64,000 nt of DNA. Origin: Glandiceps talaboti. Taxonomy: Eukaryota; Hemichordata; Enteropneusta; Spengelidae. A program made the translations under genes and the position numbers. The notes below the pieces were generated by a model, which was not told the origin of the DNA, made no database searches, and saw only the letters and a program-made list of their open reading frames with translations. The stretch spans positions 18,807,151-18,871,150 of the forward strand of contig NC_135563.1 in the NCBI RefSeq assembly GCF_964340395.1, in the 5' to 3' direction. Positions 1 to 45,415 of this stretch are shown here, one piece after another; positions within the stretch are counted from its first letter, which is position 1, and the number at the start of each line of letters is the position of its first letter.

Positions 1-32880
<32,880 letters not shown>

Positions 32881-33926
32881 CTACGCTACTTCCTGAATAG
32901 AATGAAACGACTGCACCAGGCCCAGGGTCATGAATATGTATACGTCATAATAGGGATAGGGCGGACTGAGAAAGTAAATAGTCCTGATTCATATCAAATT
33001 ACATACCGTTCAAACAAATTTCATAAGCCCCAGATGAAAAGGGCGTCAACAAAATGAGAAGAATTTTTTTTGTGTTAAAAAAACCCACTACAAACAATGC
33101 AGTTAAGATGTGGCCATGGTATGGATGGGAAATACACGTATTAACTTACGCATCTCGCAACTTTAATATACTACGTATTTTCTACAATATGGAACAACAT
33201 AGCCTAAGTCTTTGTTTGTAACATATAAATTTATAATTTTGTTCACAAGTTAATTCTTGTACGTAAATTTACAATATCAAACTTTTACACATTTACAAGT
33301 AACAACCCTTAACACGGAAGTAAAGCACTTTCTCTATGCTACACTCATTTACAAAAAGTATTACATCAAGTGTAAAAGTACTTTTTATATTGTCTATTTA
33401 CAAGCCTAGCCCACATGGTACAGGACAAATAATCAATTTTATACTCGCGATTTTTCGGATTTCTAATATTATTTTCTGTATATTTCAAATAAAGTTTTAA
33501 ATACTGTTTCCTCTCACTGTTTTTTTTCTATTTCCTACCTGATATCAATCGTCTTATCTGAGTTTATCAGCTTTGCATTAATTAGTAGCTTGCTAAAACA
33601 AACTCACTATTTGCCCAAATTAACGCATTATGCCATGAGTGTAATGGACTAATGGTAATACACAGTATACTTTTGCACTTATGTGGATGCTATAAACGAT
33701 TGTGGTACATACAGAAAATGCTTTACTTTGGTGTAATGGGTATTTTTTCGGGTTTTTTTGCAATATTTTTAGTAAAGGACCTTACTTCGTCTACATTATT
33801 TCACATCATTTTTTGAAGTAGAAAAGAATAGTGAAATTGTTTTGTTAAAAATATCCAAGAAAATGCATATTTCTCATTCAAATAGCAACTTTATATAAAA
33901 TACATAATAAAAATTCTTTCTTTTCT

Positions 33927-33957
33927 GAAACAAAACAAAACAAAACAAAACAAAACA
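33927..33957. repeat. (AAAAC)n array
   Basis: Six CAAAA units in the spacer between the LLTP gene and DUSP copy A. Confidence 0.85.
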
Positions 33958-34567
33958 ATTGAGTGAAAGATGCAACAAACAAGATATAAAACCAAGTCAA
34001 CATGTCAGTCATAGACTCACAGTTATCATTTTATTAATTCTTTGATTACAATCATGACTAAAAATAAATTCACACATTGTATACAAGCTTTTAATTCACA
34101 ACCTAAAATTTGCATATTACCATTACATATAAATATACCAGCAACATATATCTAAAAAATAATCTATTTACAATACAAAGATTGACACTTTGAACACTGT
34201 CAGTAGATAAAAGAGTGAATTTTTTTCAGTTGCATCATTAAATCATAAAATGTCATAAATTGGGATTACAATGCAGACCTTTACCTAAAATTGGACAACA
34301 AAGTGTGAACATGACTGATGATTCTCAATTACACTTGTACAGTTGTTGTCTGTGTAAATATTCTCACAAGCCACAGCATATGTTTTTTGTGACACACTGA
34401 AATATATGATAAGTTTTGGACGGTGCTCTAAATAGAACTATGGTTTTTAATATGACAATGATGTGACAGCAGACACGTCAAACCTGAAGTGTACAAAACT
34501 TAAAACAAACTTATTGTGGCGGAAATTCCTAATGTGGACAAAGCTGCTGACTTTAACTGATTTTGAT

Positions 34568-34573
34568 TTTATT
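34568..34573 (-). terminator. Candidate polyadenylation signal of DUSP copy A
   Basis: AATAAA on the minus strand about 160 bases downstream of the stop codon at 34731. The hexamer is common in this AT-rich DNA, so only its position supports it. Confidence 0.35.
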
Positions 34574-34730
34574 TATCCTCTACTTGTGAAAATTAACACA
34601 TCAAATCCGATTTGAAAGTCAAAACTAACTGGAGAAATTCACCTAAATGTAAACTTTCTGTTTTAACATTTCACAAAGATGTATAATCAAATTACTGAAA
34701 CATTTGTTTATCACTGAGTGTATATCTAGC

Positions 34731-37343
34731 TCATTTTAATGATGCTCTTTTTTCCAGAAGAATTGCATCAAGTTCACAGAGTTGTTTAAGAAACCCTTCA
34801 TTAGGACCAACTTCACGTTTTTCTCTCACTGCTCGTGTTGCTTCTTGCACAGTCAAGCTCTCGTACATCATTAGATATGCAATGGTTGTGGACGGTGCTC
34901 TGCTGAAACCTTCCCGACAATGTACCAATACTTTAGTATCTGGAATTTATATGATATACATGACAATGAATATACTCTGAAATAACAACACATACTAAAA
35001 TAACAACACTTTACATCAACTTCACATGGTAAAGAATTAGTATTATAGTAATAATTAGTTCTTGTACCACAACTGAGGGTTCTAATTATCTTACGAATAA
35101 GTCATTTCACTTGTTCAGGTTGGCATGCTTTGTCAAATGTCTGACTTCAGCATGTAGGTGAACCAGGCAAAACTTTTCTCCTATGTAAACAGAACTCTTG
35201 GTCGTGATACAAAAACTAATTTATGTTTTACCAACCTGCTGAACAGGTTTAAGGAAATTACAGTACTATATACTGTACAGTAGTGCTATTTAATATAGTA
35301 CAGAAGTATTATAGGTATCAAAATATAGACATACTAACAACAGTATTGTTCTATCAACTTCATTGTACTATAGTATGTACTGGTACTATATATTGGTAGA
35401 GGGTAGCCACATGGATATAAAAACAAAAGCAATCCATACTATGATTGTGAGGGCAGTATTACTTGGGCTGGTCTAACGCCGATCTCAGTGTGTTCAAGCA
35501 GAAAACACATTGCATTATAGTTTTGACTTATACAATCAAAAATAAATACTTGGCGCTTGAAAATCTTTGGATACAGAAAATATCATATAGTTAGAAACTA
35601 ATTATACACACAGCCAAGATTAACGTTCCTTACAATTTATATTACATATATTCAGTTCTATAAAATTGTTATTTCATGCTTGACTTGTCAATTTTGAAAT
35701 ACAAACCTTTTTCCTTTAGAGCTGTGTGAATAAAGTCACTTGTGTCATCCCATAATGAAAGTATGAAGAAGTCTGCAGCATCCGATGCATGAACACCCTT
35801 GAAGATAATACCAGCTTTCTAGTCATCAAAAATTAAAATAAAATCGGTTTATGCAATGTAACACAAATCTCAAAATTGAGAGAGTTGAATTTTATTTTAT
35901 AACATTTACAGTGGCCATATGGATGACAAATGGGTATTTAATTTGGATTTTTAATTCATAAAATAACTTTATCATGTTTTATACTTGGGAAAACAATGTG
36001 AAACTCAACATACCAAATCCTTTTTTGTAACTCAATAAATTGCAAAATATCAAAAATGTGTAAAATATTTGTTATTGTACATACAATAAAAAACTTTTCA
36101 CACAGTTTCCACAATGTGATGTTATATTTTCTCTATTGTCTATGTTTAAATTTTATCTTGAATATTCTTCATTGTTTTCATAATTTACTTTGTTTGACTT
36201 GGTACTGGTTGTAAAACCTATGTATTTCTGATAAAATGTTAACACCTAATGATGCTGAGTCCTGATAATACTACAATACCACAACATTAGAAAAAATGTA
36301 GTCTGTTAAATGACATGTATAATGACCAACAAATCTGCACCTTCTTTTGCAATATTGTGAATTTTACGTAGGAAGGTTTTAAAAGACCCCTTTCTGTTCC
36401 GAGGTGGTTATCAATACACTCCTTAAAATTAATTGATTTGGTAGACATACTAAAACTATTGGATTTACTGTTGTACATCTTTACCTTACAAAATCAACAT
36501 CACAAATTATCCATAACTCTAAAACATGACTGTAAACTTACCTCATAATATGTTTGATCGGTATCCACATGACCAAAACCTTTACCCTGTGCAACATTCA
36601 ATACATGTGTTATTCCTAGATGTTGCAGTTTAGAAATGTTCTTTGCAGTTCCCCTAAAATGGAACACATAAATAAAGGACTTTTACCAAATGCTTAGTGT
36701 AATTCTCTGACTTGTGTATGTATGTGACAGCCACCAATTTAGGTCCTCTCATGTATAACAATTATATTCATATATTAGATGAATATATGGTAATGACATT
36801 TCAACTCACAGAATCAAAATATTTCTTGGGAGCGATGTCTCCGCAGTTGAATATAGTTGTTCTACATGAGAGGACATATTCACAAAGTTTAAGATCAGTC
36901 AACCCAATACCAAATAGAGTGTGTACAATTCTTGGCCATAAATTGACAAATCACTTAAATGTAAGTGACGACTTGCCTAGAACAATCCATGAACTAGATA
37001 CCCCAAATAACATCACAACCAAGTTTCACTGCAGACAATCTCTTCTAGCTCACAAAAGTAAAAAAAATCTGTAGATTTAAAAGGACAATATTTTTGAAAG
37101 TATTCCTGCCAGGGCTCACTTGATAACTGGTACAAACAAAGAATATTTTTTCTGCCGTTACAACACACACACACAGATACCCTAAAAAAAGGTTTCTTAC
37201 ATCTCTCCTACATAAATCCTCGGCCACACTTCATCTTCACCTCGTGAGGGCATCATCAGAAAACCCTGAGCTGGTTCTCGTAAAATTTCATTCAGTTCTT
37301 CTACAGTGCATGATGCTTTAGATGCGTCTGATTGTGTTGCCAT
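34731..37343 (-). CDS. DUSP3/VHR-like dual-specificity phosphatase, copy A
   Basis: Exons 37201-37343, 36542-36653, 35707-35818, 34731-34939; 191 residues (human DUSP3 is 185). These small atypical DUSPs remove phosphate from Tyr and Thr, classically on MAP kinases, in cytosol or nucleus. The start ATG at 37343 is followed by GCAACA, as in the other two copies. WPRIYVGEM and LGITHVLNVAQG match the VHR fold. The general acid is Asp98 (ASDAADF). The P-loop is HCREGFSR with Cys130 and Arg136. The residue after Arg is Ala137, where VHR has Ser131, so the leaving-group hydroxyl is missing. The C-terminus keeps GPNEGFLKQLCELD, as in DUSP3. It is the first of three tandem paralogues with identical exon lengths. 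Confidence 0.9.
35905..36115. mobile_element. Partial relative of the TTAA-ended MITE (DUSP copy A intron 2)
   Basis: Shares CATATGGATGACAAA, TTTATCATGTTTT and TGTTATTGTACA in the same order as the inverse of 1061-1380. No second arm was found, so it is a fragment. Confidence 0.5.
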
Positions 37344-40192
37344 AGTTACTCAATGCTAAAGAAGATAGTAATTGTTCAGTAACAATATTTTTTAATGACA
37401 TTTATTAATTTATATTATGAACAGTGACACAACTTTTAGTATGGGCCAACTGAATGGAAACCATGTGTAAAATACAGTGGACTGATAATAAAGTACATGT
37501 AACATTTAAAAATCGAGTTAGATGAGTCGATCTCTCCCTTGATTGTCTGTGCATCATAAAGTAAAAGTGCATGGACACTCGTTGGGTTGTGATATGCTTT
37601 TTTATTATGCCTATTTTAATATACCGCTACCAGTGTGAAAATAACACGTACTGCTTGAATATCTGAGGGAATTCAATGAAAACTGGGTCTCTAGTAATCA
37701 AAACTTCATGCAAACACAAGTATAAAATCTGGGTTTGTTGACCGACTATTTTGTGAAATGTCATGGTTTCAATAACTATAGGGTTACAAATGATTCAAAA
37801 GTTCCCCTGCTCAAAAAGCATGAATACTGTTTACAATATACTTGTATAATCTCACAGACATTGAGCTGTCATTGTTATTTCAGGTATACTAGCACACCAT
37901 TGTAGATATTCAATACCCTTTACCTTTAGTTGCATAATTTAACCCCAGTCTCTTCATGCAAGTTCTCTGGGTAGCGAATGGAATATACATGCACATTGAT
38001 CGAAAGACAAAGACACATTGAAAGACTTGATTTGAACTTAGTTGTCTTATCCCAGAGGGAGAATTACAGAGAATAGAGTCTTGGAATTAGTTCACTGTAT
38101 AGCAAGGAGAAAGGCCTGGCACCTCTAGTGTGTGCTAATGACATACACCCAAAGTGACACTGCACGTTAATATGACACACACATCACTTGTCTTATCAGC
38201 AGATATAAGGGGAAACAAATTGTTAGGTGTGTATATTGCCATAATCAAGCACTGTAGTCCCTCTATGATAGAGTATGGAGGTATTTCTCAGCTTATGTAC
38301 CATCCCTGATAGAGGGTACGTAGTCTAGTTCCTGATTGTCAGGAATTAGACAAGATAGAGGGATCTACTTTTTACTTTGTTGAAAAGTACAGCTAGATGC
38401 ATGACTAGGGAGATAAATAAGAACAGAACATACACTTTTAAAACCTTACCTGCTTGGTTGCTGAATTTACATGTGTGTATATATAGCGTGTGACCTGTGG
38501 CGAGCTGGTATACAATGGTAAAAACCGGCCCTTTCAGTGACTTGAATAACATCAACACACACCCATTGCTATCAGGTCACGATTAGGTAAGTCGAGGTAT
38601 ACATGTGTGTATTGAATTTGGCTTCCTCATACCATTCCTATGACCTCACTTTCCCTTATTTGAACTTTGAACTTTGATTACTGAACAGTGACAGATTGAA
38701 GGTGGTCATTTGGTATTAAAATCAATGGACAATTTATGGAAAAAATATAATTATGCAATTATGAAGTACAACAATACTCTTTACCCACCTTTTTTAAACA
38801 GTTCTGAAATCTTGATTACGAGAATTATATCAACAATTTAATTTTAAAAATTGTGTATCCCAACTGGGGTAAATCCTGATCTGATCAGTGGTTATTCTTG
38901 ATTGCACGAGGAAAAGTTACAAACTTTGTAATTGGTTTCAATGCTGTTGTCTAATAGTGAAAAGTAAGATATGGGACTACTGATATAATTACAATCTTTC
39001 ACTCTTGCAGCATTTTTGAAATCAGACAAATTTAACTGTATAAGAAAAGAAATGACAAAGCTAAATCAACAAATTCCTTACTCCTAAATTATTATCCTAC
39101 AAAAAGAGAGAATTCAAAGCTAAAAATACTGATCAACATACATACATAGAGTTCACAGTGTCTTTGGTACTAGTAAATGAAAGTGGCACAATAAATATTT
39201 CTTGTTTGTAATAAATTGTAGTAGTCTGAATATAGTGTAATTGTCAGTTAGAGACCACACATACAACTAATTAGTACCTGATAGTATACATAATTGTCCA
39301 TTTTGGCTTCTAACTGTTTGTCAGCACTGGCATTTTGGAACTGAAAGATGGAGAACACCAGGAAAGCATATAGCCACTCACTATTAAAGTCATCGCCTTT
39401 ATTTTCAATTATTATTATTATTTATTATAACTTTATTGCAGGATACACTCCCATATACTATAAAAAACACAACATTTACATAGTACACAAGACAAACGTT
39501 AAAAAAAGCACTCTTAAAAATAGACAGACAGAAAAAGATATTTTAAAAATACATTAACTTAAATTCATATATCTTGAAGTTATCTTCGAGCGTAAAAAAC
39601 AGTCAGAGGAGAATACCGTGGAAATTAATAAGTTCGAGCTACAATTGTCTTGTTCCTCTAATGTTATGTAACTTAGTGTGTATTTTACCGTTCAACATGT
39701 AAATTTTTCATACATTTGTTTGTCTGTCAGTTTCACTTTCCGATTGTGACTGTACATAAAGTTTGTGGCATTTCCTTTCATCTACCTATACATCTGTGAA
39801 ATGTGACATGTCATGTTTATCTTCCGTACCTTATGTTTGGGGTATAAACATGTATACAAAATCAGTTTGTATTATAATTAATAGGAAACTATAGTAAACT
39901 ATATATTTAAACTGATTAAACTAAAATAAATGAAAAACTGAGCAAAATGTAAATGACAACTAGAAAGTTACATACTTTATCTACATTGCATTCAGAAATG
40001 CATTAATTCAAAAAATCAACCAAAAATGAAATAAAAATGATATATATTTCACTTAATTTCCATTCAGGAATGCATTATTCTAAAATCAGCCAAAACAAAT
40101 AAATAAATTAAAAAAGTAAAGAAAAAGTGTTCTAATAATTACAAATCAAGGCAGAAATCTTCTACACACAGCTGACATGTAGAATAGCTCAA
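37344..40192. other. Spacer upstream of DUSP copy A
   Basis: No gene seen. Small palindromes lie around 38250-38370 (CCCTCTAT inverted, and TTCCTGATTGTCAGGAA at about 38330). Confidence 0.5.
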
Positions 40193-42522
40193 TCACTTTG
40201 AGTAAACTCTCTTTTGTTGAAGAGTTGTATTCAATTCACAAAGCTGTTTAAGGAATCCTTCGTTTGGTCCAACAAATCGTTTGGATCTCACTTCTCTCGT
40301 TGCTTCTTGTGCAGTTAACTTGTGGTACATCATTAAATATGCAATGGTTGTAGCTGCTGCACGACTAAAACCCAGTGCACAATGAACCAATACTTTAGAG
40401 GCTGGCAAGAAAATCAAAACCATCTTAGTTAGGGTTTAACATTTAATACACTGTAGTCATGTGAGCCTTTGATATAACCCTTTTCTGGAACTCTATACTT
40501 ATTTATTCTGTGAAGTGCATTGTTTGACCCAGAACTGAACTATGGACTGTATATGTATGAATTGTAATATCTGTGCTTTGTATATAATGAACACCTCCCA
40601 AAAATACTGGAGTAGTAACTGTATTCACGCTCTGTCTATTGAACTTTTGACTGTTATATTTTTAGTATTTGACTCATGATCAGCTCATAGGCTCTTAGCC
40701 TTCTCAGCTGTAATTATATATTAGCTCTTAGAAGGGTTACAACTGTTACATCATTTTCATTTATTTTGCTGTACTATACAGATATATGAACATTGATAAA
40801 TTTGTTTTTGCAAACTTTAATAATAAAATTAAGCATATGTGGCAATTAATGAACTTTGAGAGAAACAGAATTGGTTAATACACAATTCTATTTTGCTAGT
40901 GATATAACTACTGACACTGCAATTATTAATAATTAGTAAAGGTGACATTTACCTTCATCACTTAGGGCTGTATGAATAAACTTACTGGTGTCGTCCCAAA
41001 ATGGAAGTAATTCAAACTCCTCTACATCAGTGGCTTTGACACCCTTGAATGTGAAACCAGCACTCTGTCAAGGACAAGAATCAGAAAAAATTGTTTTAAA
41101 AACAAACTTATACGAAATTTTTTCTCTGATTTTATATTTCAACAAATTGGAGGAACTCAAGCTGTTCTACATCTTAATCTTTGACACCTTAGAATGTGAT
41201 TAAGTCAACACTCTGTCAGAGACAAGGATCAATTTAAGAAGAAAAAAAAAACTTTGACATAAATCTTTCCTGATATTAAAATCTCAATGATCTGCTTTAA
41301 AAAAATTATTAAACAGAATTTTTTTTCTGATTTTATATTATAATAAATTGGAGGAACTCAAACATGTTTAGCCTTGACACTCTAAAATGTGAAGCCAGCT
41401 GTACTGTCAAACTAACATATGTGTTTGCTTGAATGAAGTAAGCTAAGAGATTAGACTTCATGCAAAGACAAATTAAGTATATGACAACAAGATAACTGAT
41501 ACAAAACAAAAGCAGGTACCATGTAGGTTGACAGGATGCTTTTATCAGCTTGCTTATACATGTGGAGCATGGAATTTAAAATAAAAAACTTTCAGTTGTT
41601 ATAGTAACTATGCATGCAGTCACACTTGAGTTAGAACATGAAGGGTTCTAATCAGTGAACAGGGTGGAATCCGTGATCCCATGGTGTTTATACTTTGATT
41701 GTTAAAGTTACTGACACTATTATATGGTTGGTCTTGCTCTGGTCTTTGCATGAACCTAAGTCTCATTTCTGACTGACATGAGAAAGTAAACACATCGGTG
41801 TTATAAAATAAAATCCTTCTTGCTACAACTAACACTTTTCCATTATTCCATAACTTAACAAGAAAAACTTTCAGGTTTCATTTTCTGATAATTCGAGTCT
41901 GCACTGGGTTTTCCTTTTAATAAGTTAAGAACTCACCTCATAGTATGAACCATCAGTATCCACATATCCAATACCTTTACCCTGAGCTACATTTAATATA
42001 TGTGTTATTCCAAGTTGATATAGTTTCTCAAGATCCTTAGCAGTGGATCTGAAAAGATGAAATATAAGTTGATATAGATTCTCAAGATGTTTTACACTGG
42101 GGAGTATAGACACTCAGGGAACTCATGCATATTAAGAGTGCAACCTGGACTCGATACATTATTTCTGCTGACTCCCATGATGCAATAGACAATAGCAAAG
42201 ATACCCTGTACAGGCACAAGATCAACTTGATGTTTCTCTGAAATTGCAAGTAATCGTACGTGATGTAAAATTATGAAACAACTCTCCAGAACCCATAGGT
42301 TATGAAAATGTCTCTATTTCTTGTAGTGGCATTCCTCTAAAACTGCCTAAGAGTCCTGCACTGAATGACTACCTATACTTACCCGTCTCCAACATAAAGT
42401 CTTGGCCATACTTCATTTACTCCTCCTAGAGCAGAGAGAGGAAGGTTTGATTCATATTCACTGGATGACAAAATTTCTTCCAAGTCTTCAACGGTGCACG
42501 ATTCTGCTGAGTTTGTTGCCAT
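40193..42522 (-). CDS. DUSP3/VHR-like dual-specificity phosphatase, copy B (altered catalytic loop)
   Basis: Exons 42383-42522, 41937-42048, 40953-41064, 40193-40401; 190 residues. The start ATG at 42522 lies in a good context (TACC before ATGG). The general acid Asp97 is kept (KATDVEEF). The P-loop reads HCALGFSRAA: Cys129 and Arg135 remain, but the usual Arg-Glu after Cys is Ala-Leu and the Ser after Arg135 is Ala. The HCxxGxxR signature therefore survives, but loop chemistry should differ from copies A and C. GPNEGFLKQLCELN is kept near the end. Intron 2 carries two decayed partial copies of the exon 3 acceptor side. This may be a slow phosphatase or a substrate-trapping form; it is not a clear pseudogene, because all splice sites and frames are intact. 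Confidence 0.88.
41041..41411 (-). repeat. Decayed copies of the exon 3 acceptor side in DUSP copy B intron 2
   Basis: The acceptor-side end of exon 3 (41020-41075) recurs in decayed form at about 41172-41232 and 41368-41411, each beside a shared AT-rich stretch containing aaattggaggaactcaa. Frames are broken in the copies. Confidence 0.55.
42010..42110 (-). repeat. Small duplication of exon 2 edge in DUSP copy B
   Basis: A segment of exon 2 (agttgatatag, then tctcaagat) is repeated about 52 bases upstream in intron 1. It is short and imperfect. Confidence 0.45.
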
Positions 42523-45415
42523 GGTAACCTGACCTACAAAATATCTAGCCTAGAAATATTCTAGCCTAGTAGATCCAAAGAAATGGCATATTGTTAGCAA
42601 GGAAATTATTTCACACTGGAAACCTAGCTCCTTGCCAAGTACTTGTACCATGTGTCAGTCGGTTTATCAATGGAATGTATAAGTTTTGTCATTATGTTAC
42701 TACATATACTTGCATATTTGCTATCACTATTTTTGATCTTTTGAGGGTGCCAAATAACATGGACATATTTTGATTTGACTTGTTTTAGTGTATTTAGCTG
42801 AAACCATGCTTGCAATAAATTACATCAGCATGAAAATGGAATCATGCACTTTCACTGGTAAATTCTCAAACATAGGTTATGTATATAACAATCTGATTAA
42901 AATCTGCTGTGGTGGATTACATGGCTCAATTTCTGTATTTACCTTTATTTCAAAGTTTGTGTAAACAATTCAATGACACTAAGGGAAGGAAACGGGTATT
43001 AAAGTAAAGAATGGAGTCATATTCCCACATCACATTGTATCACAAAAGGCAGGTTTGTCCTATTTATGATACCCTGATAATAGCTATAGGTACACCGCAC
43101 TGATCACTGCCAAATTACAGGTGTAATACAGAGCAAAAGTGTGAAACATTATTTTTCTGATAAAATATTTACGTACCCATATAATTTTGCTCACAGTCGA
43201 ACTTTCAGAAGAACTGTTCTTGAACTGGCCAATAATATCAGTTAAGGGACTATACAGGAAATATTATTTGAAATATCTGTGAGTATATAGTTAAAGACAA
43301 CATTAATTCAGTGTCCATTGATAGTATACTGGTATACATACATAACAGCATGTATTATGACATTGTTACAAAGGAAATTTTAGTACCTACCCAATTTGTA
43401 ACAAAAAAAATTTGTCAGCTTACAATTTTTTAGTCTGTCTTTTGGTGTGATGATGGCGTGTGAATATGCAAAGATACTTTAGCTATCTTCAGTTATCATC
43501 ATAAAACCAACACTTGACATATCATTTGACAGTATATCCAGTCTATATTATAGAAATGCTGTATGCAGGTATACTGTAGGTGTATAGTGTTATACATGTA
43601 GTACTTCCTTATACCTCTCCAGTGAGTCACAACATTCCTTTCACTATGTGAACGACGAACTTTACACTTTGACCCATTTCTCTAATTGAAGGTCAGCAAA
43701 TAACAATAAACACAGACCTACTCATTTAACAAAAATGTGTATACAGTGGGTCTTGTCTGAGCAACAATAGCTGGTTAGTCAATATCCTTGAGGAATGCCC
43801 TTATTTGAATAAACAAGAGGTTATACAATTACAGTCTGACACTAGAGGGCAGTATTACTGCTGATAGTACTGCATTTAATTTTATCTGTGGTTTTGGTTT
43901 ATTCATACAAATATGATCCACTTGGTAGATTTACAGTCAATAAAGATAAGAAAGGTAAATAAAAACTCTGATACAAAATTTAGATTAATAAACAAAACTT
44001 TATTTCATATTCAAAGCCAGAATCAGAATGAAATTCTGTGTCTTGACATTTCTTCTGAAGTTGTATTTGTTCACTACTGGTATTTTTTAAAGATATTTTT
44101 CATTAAGCTACATAAAAAGTTCAGGGTTGACAGGGAACAAGTTGGAGTGGGCAGATAGACAGACTGAGGATTGATTCAACAAATTACACCTGTAAAGTGA
44201 CCTTTTTTAAAATTCAATCATGCATAACTCCATTTAGACAGACTAAAGAGTCGCCTAAACTTGGATATAACATATACCATTTCATTGGTTTATAACCCCA
44301 AGACAGCAATACTCATATTTTATTGGCCAATCAGCAATAACCCTTGGAGATTTGTAAAAGTCAGGTAAGAATATAACAGACCCTGTGATTGGTTGATGTC
44401 AACCTACAATGACCCCCTGTTAATTGCAGTCAGGTTAGAACACATTTTATCACATTGTACAATATCTACAAATGATATCAAATTATAAAGAAGTAAATCA
44501 TAGAATATTTCAGTTTTAGGAATTGATGATAAATCATACAATGTTTTACATTATGAAATAGTTGAAAAAATGGTCAGTTTTCTAAAACTAATGATCACTG
44601 TAAATATTTTCATCATCAAGCAATCAGTTTGAAAGAACTTTTTATTTTAATCACATAATCAAGCATAACACTTCAAACTTTATACTGTCTAATTGGTGTC
44701 ACAAAGAAGTAGCAAAAATACCCCCCCCCCCCACCAAAACCCCCAAAGAAAACAAACAACACAAACAAAACAAAACAAACCTAAAAACTCTGATTGTTTC
44801 CCTTTAACTTAAACAAATCACGTAAAAGTCAAGGATTCCCACAATTGTTTTGATGATAACTGGCAAATACACAATCCTATATATTACATGATACCCAATG
44901 TTAACATCCCGAATTCTATCAATTATTAACAAGTTACAACTTATTTTGTTGGCGTTCAAACTTCTCATGTCATGGTGTAATTTTGTTGAATGATAAAATG
45001 CAATTTATACAAACAATAGGTACAAATATACAATAAGTTCATAAATCTGATATTTTTCAGTAGTTTCTTTTTTTACATCCCCATAACTCACAGATATTGC
45101 ATTCCTGACTATCATACTTCCTCCACTGCTGTACACTTTTAATGACTTGGCTTCTGTAACTCTCTATATAGAGTGTCAGGCTTTGAAGGGTTAATATGAA
45201 CTGAATATGAACTGAATATGAACTGAATCATTGCTATTCTCGACAGAACAAAGTAATTCAGATTAAAATTGGATTTCATACCAAATTAAATTTCTCTCAA
45301 AATATGAATAAGGTACACCCATACACCCATATGAAACTATTCTAAACCTGCTCTACGTACAACACTAGAGTATTTACTGGTATCTTTTACAAAATTATGT
45401 AAACTAATTTTTTTT
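42523..45415. other. Spacer between DUSP copies B and C
   Basis: AT-rich, with a C10 run near 44722 and a short AAAC stretch. No coding or structured feature seen. Confidence 0.5.

Larger units (their letters stand above)
32881..34730. other. Spacer between LLTP 5' end and DUSP copy A 3' end
   Basis: Contains the LLTP promoter side (CpG-richer up to about 32960), a relative of the 62988 foldback at about 33640-33750, and the AAAAC array. No open frame of note was seen. Confidence 0.55.

Noticed and set aside
40193-42522. DUSP copy B as a pseudogene
   Set aside because: All four exons, splice sites, Cys, Arg and acid Asp are intact; only loop residues differ.
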